A stretch of DNA of 64,000 nucleotides from contig NZ_AP018553.1 of assembly GCF_003967175.1 (NCBI RefSeq), forward strand, positions 2,281,982-2,345,981, in the 5' to 3' direction. This DNA comes from Sulfodiicoccus acidiphilus (GTDB lineage Archaea > Thermoproteota > Thermoprotei_A > Sulfolobales > Sulfolobaceae). Numbering within the stretch: position 1 is the first letter of the stretch; every line of letters begins with the position of its first letter. This document shows, piece by piece, positions 58,160-64,000 of the stretch. The position numbers and the translations under genes are program-made. Below the pieces are notes generated by a model, which was given only the letters and a program-made list of their open reading frames with translations, had not been told where the DNA came from and ran no database searches.

Positions 58160-59686
58160 ACCGTTCTCTGCTACTTGGACTCTTATTCTGACCCCAAGCT
58201 TCTTCTCGAGTTTCCTGAGCCTACTAGCAACTTTATTGTACCTAGAGGTCTCACTGCGCGGAAGGGAAATAACGTACTCTCCTCCTTCGAACTTGATCAC
58301 TGCCCTAGGGACGTACTTCGAGATGATCCTGCCTACCTTATCGTGTTCTTGTCCCCGTTGGACATCCTTAACTCTGACTATCATGGTCTGTTCTCCAAAT
58401 ACATACATTTCATACTCAACAGAGTCCGTCAGGAAGTCCCTCACCTCTACCACAGGCCTAGCTAAGTCGGCCTCTCTGAGGCCTGTAGGTATCTTCACCA
58501 CCATGTTCAGAGAGAACACCTTGGCCACTTGCCCCTTTTCGATGAAGACCACTGTGTCAACTATGTTAGGAACGGTTCCCAGATCGTTCCTGCTCAAGAA
58601 CCTATGAATAGCGTCAATTGGAGTGGTGGCGTGAACTACCCCTATCATTCCTATTCCCGCTAACCTCAAGTCTATGAAGAGCTTGAAATCCTCGTCGTTC
58701 CGCATTTCATCATAGACAGTATAATCTGGCCTACTTAACAACAAGATATCGTGAAGTTCACCCACTTCCGCATAATTCTTAGAGTACTGGGTTATCTCAG
58801 ATGGAAGGTCCATGTCCCGCGGAGATTCTACAGTCTTAACTACCTTCTCCATCTTCATGTAATATTCGGCGAGTGCTTGAGCAAAGGTGGTCTTACCCAT
58901 TCCTGGAGCCCCGGCCACAAGTATGCCCTCGGCTTTCTCCTTAAACCTAGTTACCAATCTCTCGTCCAGCCCGTAGTCCTCCAAGCTCTTTTTCGTCACC
59001 GGTCTAGTAACCGTCATCTCCCACCCGTCACTGAGAGGTGGTCTCGTTACCACTATTCTATAGTTCCCCAGCTGAATCACAGTTGAACCTTTCCTCTCTA
59101 TTTCTACGAACGAACTCCTAGTCAATCCAACCGCTAAGACAACTTCCGATAGCATCCTCTTAATCTCTCCAGCAGTCACAGGGTTTTTCGTAACCTCTAA
59201 GAATTGCCAGTTACCTGGACTGCCCCTCTTGGCCTTTATGGTAGTCCCTTCCTTAATATGAAGGCTCATCGTATTTGAATCGAAGAGGTTCTCAAACGGG
59301 ATCTCCGCCTGCTTGGGCGAAATAAGCACACAATCCACCCCCAACACGGCCGCGGCTTTAGCTTGAAGGGGGTCAGCGGTGACTAACGTAGTCCCATGTT
59401 TCATGGAGTATCTCCTTAATACGTCGTTGAGGTCCCTCCCGTCACCATCCCACACTACCTCGAACGGCATGAGGAATCTCTCTGTGACGTCCTTCAGGAA
59501 ACCTAGCTCCTCCAACGCGATTTCGCTAGTCACTAATCCTCTACTCACATCATTCCACAACTTCCTCACAAGGGCTCCGTGGACCACTATTCTACCTACT
59601 AGTCTACCCTCTCTCACCAAGCTCGTTACTCCAGCCAAGAGGGCGGACCTATCTATTAGGAAAGCCTTATCATAAGAACTGCTCAA
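58142..59686 (-). CDS. pina: PIN-domain ATPase PINA (Holliday-junction branch-migration ATPase)
   Basis: Hexameric DNA ATPase of 514 residues. An N-terminal PIN domain occupies about 1-135 (FLIDRSALLAGV, EIALEELGFL, TLVTADPLQAKAAAVLG), then a central domain, then a PilT/VirB11-type ATPase with Walker A GAPGMGKTTF at about 256-265 and Walker B region YTVYDEMRND near 312, and a C-terminal KH-like nucleic-acid domain (EGGEYVISLPRSETSRYNKVA in outline). The Sulfolobus protein unwinds and migrates Holliday junctions and stimulates Hjc, with which this gene converges. Confidence 0.92.
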   Translation of the reverse strand: MSSSYDKAFLIDRSALLAGVTSLVREGRLVGRIVVHGALVRKLWNDVSRGLVTSEIALEELGFLKDVTERFLMPFEVVWDGDGRDLNDVLRRYSMKHGTTLVTADPLQAKAAAVLGVDCVLISPKQAEIPFENLFDSNTMSLHIKEGTTIKAKRGSPGNWQFLEVTKNPVTAGEIKRMLSEVVLAVGLTRSSFVEIERKGSTVIQLGNYRIVVTRPPLSDGWEMTVTRPVTKKSLEDYGLDERLVTRFKEKAEGILVAGAPGMGKTTFAQALAEYYMKMEKVVKTVESPRDMDLPSEITQYSKNYAEVGELHDILLLSRPDYTVYDEMRNDEDFKLFIDLRLAGIGMIGVVHATTPIDAIHRFLSRNDLGTVPNIVDTVVFIEKGQVAKVFSLNMVVKIPTGLREADLARPVVEVRDFLTDSVEYEMYVFGEQTMIVRVKDVQRGQEHDKVGRIISKYVPRAVIKFEGGEYVISLPRSETSRYNKVASRLRKLEKKLGVRIRVQVAENGSSEEV

Positions 59687-59809
59687 GGTTCGATTTCACC
59701 GCCCCGTTGCTCATATTGTTCGCGCTCAGTATTAAAGTGCCTCACCAAGAAGACAGATCTCTAGGAAAATCTCGATTGAAAATATTGAATAGGGAAGGAG
59801 TCTCGAGAT

Positions 59810-60409
59810 TCACCTTTTCACGATCTTGAGGAAGTACTGATGCACAGCATAGCTGGAGGATAGTTCTGGGTGAAAGGTGGTTGCCAGAGTGGGCCCTTCC
59901 TGCACCATTACAGGTCTTCCCTCCAATTCCGCTAATATCTCCGTATTTCCCCAGACTTTGACTATCGCTGGAGCCCTTATGAAGGGGACGAGCACTTTCT
60001 CCGCACCTATTCTACTCATGTCGAGGGTTTCTTGGAAGCTCTCCCTCTGCCTTCCGTAGTAGTTCCTTACAACCGCGAAGTCCATTACCCCTAGCGTGGG
60101 CTGTTTTATTTTAACCTTAGAGTCCGAAGTCTCTTTGGCTAACATTATTGCCCCTGCACATGTTCCTAGTACAGGTAGTCCATCGTGAATCGCAGTCCTC
60201 AGGTCTTCGAGTATTCCCATCCTCTCCGCAACTACACCAAGAGTAGTACTTTCACCTCCTGGTAGAACTATTCCTTCCACAGAGGTTAGGTCCATCCGTT
60301 TCTTTACGGGTATCACTTCCCCCTCCAGCCCAGATGTAGAGAGTGCCTTTCGAAGGTGGTGTGCATGCTCCTCGAAGCTACCCTGATAAGCGAGGATCCC
60401 GATCCTCAT
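59810..60409 (-). CDS. pdxT: Pyridoxal 5'-phosphate synthase, glutaminase subunit
   Basis: Provides ammonia for vitamin B6 synthesis. The 199-residue class I amidotransferase has GGESTTLG near 52-59 (oxyanion), the nucleophile in [11 protein letters not shown] near 80-90, and TTFHPELSS near 180. It overlaps pdxS by 4 bases (ATGA) and forms the PdxST complex with it. Confidence 0.96.
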   Translation of the reverse strand: MRIGILAYQGSFEEHAHHLRKALSTSGLEGEVIPVKKRMDLTSVEGIVLPGGESTTLGVVAERMGILEDLRTAIHDGLPVLGTCAGAIMLAKETSDSKVKIKQPTLGVMDFAVVRNYYGRQRESFQETLDMSRIGAEKVLVPFIRAPAIVKVWGNTEILAELEGRPVMVQEGPTLATTFHPELSSSYAVHQYFLKIVKR

Positions 60410-61389
60410 GAACCCCTCACCTGAAGAAGCTCCTCGGGCCTTAGCGTCTTTACATCTATCCCCATCATAGATTTCTTTTCGCTTATCATTTTCTGGGCCT
60501 CCAAGACTACTTCTGGATCTTCCCAGTTAGATGTGGCTAAAACAATAGCCTTTGCTCTCTCCTCCGGATCCTCGCTCTTAAATATCCCAGAGCCTACGAA
60601 CACACCGTCAGCTCCAAGCCACATCATCAGAGCGGCATCGGCAGGCGTGGCTATCCCACCTGCCGCGAAATTGACTACCGGTAGCCTTCCAAGAGTTGCC
60701 GTAAGCTTGGCCAACTCATATGGTACTTGAAACTCTCTAGCCTTCTTGGCAACCTCCTCATCGGTCAACGCCTTTAGTTCGCCGATCTCCCTACTAATTA
60801 TCTTCATATGCTTCACTGCCTCACTGACGTTACCAGTTCCAGCCTCTCCTTTAGTCCTAATCATTGAGGCCCCCTCATATATCCTTCGAAGTGCCTCGCC
60901 TAGGCTCCTAGCTCCATTAACGAAGGGCACGGTAAACTGCCACTTATCTATATGATGTTCTTCGTCAGCTGGAGTCAGGACCTCACTCTCATCTATCATA
61001 TCCACTCCTAATGCCTCAAGCACCTTAGCCTCCATGTAATGTCCTATTCTCACCTTGGCCATTATAGGTATTGTTACAGAATTCATGACCTCCTCTATTA
61101 CTCGGGGCTCGGCCATTCTGGCTACCCCTCCACTCTTTCGAACGTCATAGGGTAGTTTATCCAAGACCATAACTGCAGTCGCTCCAGCGGATTCGGCTAT
61201 CTGAGCTTGAGAGGGGTTTGTTACGTCCATTATAACTCCCCCCTTCTGAAATATGGGGAAGGCGTGCTTCACTAGGATTGTTCCTTTCTTCAAGGGCTTA
61301 GGCTCAGATTTCCCAGAAGCTTCTCTGAGCTCCGCTAACTTATAGAAGAAGCTCTCTATCTCCGAAAACTCCAGGGGGTAGTACCTCAT
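60406..61389 (-). CDS. pdxS: Pyridoxal 5'-phosphate synthase, lyase subunit
   Basis: Builds PLP from ribose 5-phosphate, glyceraldehyde 3-phosphate and ammonia. The 327-residue (beta/alpha)8 barrel has [20 protein letters not shown] near 55, the [12 protein letters not shown] lysine region near 110, [17 protein letters not shown] near 237 and [14 protein letters not shown] near 255. A TATA-like CTTTTTAG on the minus strand, 27 bp upstream, indicates a leaderless start at ATG 61389. The divergent spacer to the ATPase genes (61390-61686) holds no gene. Confidence 0.97.
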   Translation of the reverse strand: MRYYPLEFSEIESFFYKLAELREASGKSEPKPLKKGTILVKHAFPIFQKGGVIMDVTNPSQAQIAESAGATAVMVLDKLPYDVRKSGGVARMAEPRVIEEVMNSVTIPIMAKVRIGHYMEAKVLEALGVDMIDESEVLTPADEEHHIDKWQFTVPFVNGARSLGEALRRIYEGASMIRTKGEAGTGNVSEAVKHMKIISREIGELKALTDEEVAKKAREFQVPYELAKLTATLGRLPVVNFAAGGIATPADAALMMWLGADGVFVGSGIFKSEDPEERAKAIVLATSNWEDPEVVLEAQKMISEKKSMMGIDVKTLRPEELLQVRGS

Positions 61390-61686
61390 ATCACCTTGAA
61401 TGAAATCAAACTAGCTAAAAAGTATTGGCAGGTGTTAGTTGTATAGCTGACTAATATCCGTAATATAGCCCACCCGAGAGGACGGAGCCCACTTCACTGC
61501 TCACAAATTCATACTGTTTAACACGTGCAATGAAACAGGAATTATCTAGAAAGGACCAAGGAGATGATATCGACGTATGTACCTAAAACTCTAATGCGTC
61601 TCCAGACTTCTCTCCTGTAGAAAATTCAACAGAACAGCTTCCACATCATCAAAGGTTTTAAGCAAATTCCTGCGGAGTTCCTTACA

Positions 61687-62028
61687 GTGAGCCGATTGAG
61701 CCAACGGAAGATAGGAGACTACGTGCAAGCCATCAGTAAGTTTGAGACCGGTGTAAAAGAGTTAGAGAGATCTAGTAGCGAGGACGCCAAGAGATTACTC
61801 ACCGAAGCTGAGGCCCTCTCTTCCCAGTTTGAGGAAGCGGCCTCTAAGGCCATTGATATAATAGCAGAGTCCATCTCTAAGGAAGAGAAACAAAAGATAG
61901 ATCAGCTCAGGAAGATGTTTCTAGATCAAAGGCAGAAACAGTTAGCCGAAATAAAGAGGAAAGGAGAGAAGAATCTAGATAAGGCCGTCCAATTTCTTTT
62001 GGAGCAAGTTAAAGGTGCTTACAGGTGA
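61687..62028 (+). CDS. A-type ATPase peripheral-stalk protein (subunit H/G-like)
   Basis: A 113-residue, almost purely helical and charged protein (ELERSSSEDAKRLLTEAEAL, then ISKEEKQKIDQLRKMFLDQRQ), fitting a coiled-coil stalk subunit that pairs with subunit E. The assignment rests on this character and on the overlap with the subunit C gene (4 bases). The start is GTG at 61687. Confidence 0.6.
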   Translation: MSRLSQRKIGDYVQAISKFETGVKELERSSSEDAKRLLTEAEALSSQFEEAASKAIDIIAESISKEEKQKIDQLRKMFLDQRQKQLAEIKRKGEKNLDKAVQFLLEQVKGAYR

Positions 62029-63011
62029 GCGTCAATACATACCTCACCTCGATAGCGAGACTTCTCAAGTCTAAAACCCTCTCTCGTTCTTTAATGGATG
62101 AGCTGCTGGGAAGTGGTAGCTGGAAGGAATCGGCCAACATATTAAAGGAGCGGGGTATCTTACCTGAAGTAGGACAGAACCTAGAGGATACCGAAGCGAT
62201 TGTGAAGAGGCACTTTACTAGTCTAGGAAGCGAATTAAGGAACTTTACACTATCTTCCAACATTGGAAAAAGAATAGCAGACCTATACTATTACAGACTC
62301 ACTTTGAACGATCTAAAGTATTTGGTGTCGTCAGTCTACAGTAAAGTGAAGGTGGAGAGGAGGATGATACTTTCTGGAGATCAAAACCTCTTCTCTGCTG
62401 CTGAATCCTCACCAAATAGCATAGATGAACTGTCAACGTTACTAAGGGGGCAGATTTACGGTGAAGCGCTAGAGTACGCCGCCAAAAGTGGGGCCAGAGA
62501 TCTCTCGGCCCTTAACTCATCCCTAGATCTCTTCTTTATCATAAGATTGAGCTCCACGATCAACGAAATGCGTGGGGACTGGAAGGCGAAAGCGGATCAG
62601 TTGACTTGTGGATATAGAGACTATTATGCCCTAAGTATGGCGGCTACTCAAAGGGTTGCAGTCTCAACCGAAATCTACTGCAAGGTATCACCTGAGGTAG
62701 CTAAGGATCTCGCTGCAGCCTCTTCCCAACAGGAAGGAATCGAGATAGTTAAACGCACGGAATATGGAAAGGGGATTCAAACCACGACTTTAGCTGCTGC
62801 ACTGGCCTTTGTGGAACATGAAGCCAAAATCCAGGCTCGAAAGGCTGCTAAGGCAGTGTTCATGGGGGATCCGTTTACGCCTCTGTCGGTTATGGCTGCA
62901 CTAGAACTGATTTCACTCGATCAAGAGGACATCATAAAGCTATTTAATGCACAGGCTTTGGGATTTCCTTCAAATAAAATAAAGGAACTTTTGTCGTTTG
63001 AGTTCATCTAA
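62025..63011 (+). CDS. atpC: A-type ATP synthase subunit C
   Basis: Central-socket subunit that links the rotary shaft to the membrane ring of the archaeal ATP synthase. The 328-residue helical protein shows the three-fold repeated pattern of the family, including LYYYRLTLNDLKYLV near 88 and the C-terminal FTPLSVMAALELISLDQEDIIKLFNAQALG, quoted only as residues about 285-314. The start is GTG, overlapping the stalk gene. The catalytic subunits are not in the window, so this is a detached ATPase gene pair. Confidence 0.8.
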   Translation: MSVNTYLTSIARLLKSKTLSRSLMDELLGSGSWKESANILKERGILPEVGQNLEDTEAIVKRHFTSLGSELRNFTLSSNIGKRIADLYYYRLTLNDLKYLVSSVYSKVKVERRMILSGDQNLFSAAESSPNSIDELSTLLRGQIYGEALEYAAKSGARDLSALNSSLDLFFIIRLSSTINEMRGDWKAKADQLTCGYRDYYALSMAATQRVAVSTEIYCKVSPEVAKDLAAASSQQEGIEIVKRTEYGKGIQTTTLAAALAFVEHEAKIQARKAAKAVFMGDPFTPLSVMAALELISLDQEDIIKLFNAQALGFPSNKIKELLSFEFI

Positions 63012-63357
63012 TTTTTGCTTTAGCCAAAAATCTATGGCTTTCCGAACTATTGGGCCAAAACTAATTATGTCGATAGTTTTGCTCCTATGATCCTTAAAAC
63101 AGGCTTTAGGGTGGACGTCTACTTCCACACTTAGTGGTAGAATCCTGACTACGATTGAGCTGGGATAGCCGGCCTTGAGGAAGAGGGACTGGGAATACTA
63201 ATCTCCACTTTCATCCTAAAGTCTTGTAAAGTCCAGCACGGACTTACCCCTCGCCCTGCAGGGGATTGTTGATCATTTACCTTTAGAAGAGTATTGATCA
63301 AAAACAAATGATTTAGCCTTTCATAAAGAATAAACATCTAAAGCTTTAGATCAGGAC
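63012..63357. other. Intergenic, 346 bp, with right-end hairpin remnant
   Basis: No gene. CTTACCCCTCGCCCTGCAGG at 63242-63261 resembles the right end of the tnpB element. A T-rich stretch after the atpC stop may end its transcript. Confidence 0.45.
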
Positions 63358-63699
63358 CTACAATACCTCACAGTTTTCACCTACACATAACAGCGAAATA
63401 CGAGGAATGTAAGGAGGATCAGGTAAACTACTCAGAGGTTTCTCCGAGCCGACGTAGTTCCATTTCAGTTTCCCATCCCTCCTCCTAAGAACATACCAAT
63501 AACGTCCAACGTAAACATACTTCCTACCGTCCCTCTTGTAGACGAAGTGGACAGGTTTCAGGTAGACTCCTTTACCTCGGATATCCTCATTATAGGCATA
63601 TATACGTCTCTTTAGCTCACCAATGTAAGTTAAAAGTAGGTCCTCCTTCAACTCGGGATGAATTGTAAGCATGGGTAGATAAATTAACGAGAACTCCAA
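63358..63699 (-). CDS. Unknown small protein
   Basis: A 113-residue basic protein rich in tyrosine and arginine ([25 protein letters not shown] near 70-95, quoted in outline), with a helical first half. The late [18 protein letters not shown] strands look like a small beta sheet that could bind nucleic acid; no family is recognised. It is divergent from the aldo/keto reductase gene with only 6 bp between starts, so one or both starts may lie slightly inside. Confidence 0.6.
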   Translation of the reverse strand: MEFSLIYLPMLTIHPELKEDLLLTYIGELKRRIYAYNEDIRGKGVYLKPVHFVYKRDGRKYVYVGRYWYVLRRRDGKLKWNYVGSEKPLSSLPDPPYIPRISLLCVGENCEVL

Positions 63700-63705
63700 A
63701 GGTGT

Positions 63706-64000
63706 ATGATCGTGAAGTACAGAAGAGTTGGTAATACCGAGCTTGAGGTTTCAGAAATAGGAATAGGGACTTGGTCCATAATAACAGACTGGTGGGGTGC
63801 GGAGGTGACTAAAGCTGAAGAAGTATTACGTAGGGCTTATCAACTTGGTGTGACCTTCTACGACACAGCGGACTACTACGGCCAGGGTAAAGGAGAAGAG
63901 ATCTTGGGCAAAACTCTGTCCACTGTAAGGGATAAGGTCGTAATTTTAACAAAGATAGGATATAATTTTTATAGTGGAGACCATAGAAAACAGGATTTCA
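63706..64000 (+). CDS. Aldo/keto reductase, N-terminal part (cut by window end)
   Basis: NAD(P)H-dependent oxidoreductase of the AKR superfamily; only the first 98 residues are in the window. They show [20 protein letters not shown], the catalytic aspartate and tyrosine in [19 protein letters not shown], and the start of the KIGYNF strand that carries the catalytic lysine. ATG 63706 is used; GTG two codons later is possible. The substrate cannot be told. Confidence 0.88.
   Translation, partial: MIVKYRRVGNTELEVSEIGIGTWSIITDWWGAEVTKAEEVLRRAYQLGVTFYDTADYYGQGKGEEILGKTLSTVRDKVVILTKIGYNFYSGDHRKQDF

Overview
The window is chromosomal DNA of a crenarchaeon of the order Sulfolobales. The evidence is a complete his operon in the order C-G-A-B-F-D-E-H-I, an archaeal SRP RNA, tRNA-Trp and tRNA-Met genes with anticodon-loop introns, many leaderless starts about 27 bp below TATA boxes, and Csl4, TFS, PINA/Hjc, Pelota, Dph2 and an A-type ATPase. 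G+C just under 50% and a 4-hydroxybutyryl-CoA-dehydratase-like gene fit a Metallosphaera-like organism; the genus is inference.

Layout. 1-2.6 kb: SAM hydrolase, nadM, ahcY. 3-5.5 kb: decayed tnpB insertion element, two small genes and a MITE. 5.5-11.8 kb: co-directional run of an E1-like enzyme, a membrane protein, an inactive RecJ paralog, a Pcc1-like protein, L10e, dph2, csl4, rpoL, a small unknown and tfs, closed by tRNA-Arg. 12.4-19 kb: double-hotdog thioesterase, then an exported S53 protease and a PNGase-A-like glycoamidase on the minus strand. 19-25.6 kb: PCD, lysS, SRP RNA, tRNA-Trp, the dehydratase-like gene, tRNA-Met. 26-31.9 kb: small redox proteins, rimI, pelA, a radical SAM protein, a nucleotidyltransferase and a site-2 protease. 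32-34 kb: a possible structured RNA, tRNA-Val, tRNA-Gln, tRNA-Leu and more MITEs. 34-43 kb: ArsR regulator, serS, a DUF59 protein and the nine his genes. 44-48.7 kb: leuS, cobalamin adenosyltransferase, ttuA-like gene, DUF211. 49-58 kb: SAM decarboxylase, two lipid genes, a GTPase, a HAD phosphatase, ilvB-ACT-ilvC, hjc. 58-64 kb: PINA, pdxT/pdxS, two ATPase stalk genes, and the start of an aldo/keto reductase.

Two patterns stand out. First, a family of roughly 260-345 bp elements shares both hairpin ends with the local tnpB element. All lie in the same orientation and most are flanked by GTAA (TTAC on the tnpB strand). They look like non-autonomous IS200/IS605 derivatives that keep the 3' tnpB/guide-RNA end. 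Second, four otherwise intact conserved genes (hisD, the archaeal lipid ubiA, a COG2413 nucleotidyltransferase and the dehydratase-like gene) are each split by a frameshift that one extra G/C in a G/C run would repair. This points to systematic homopolymer undercalling in the assembly rather than four real pseudogenes.
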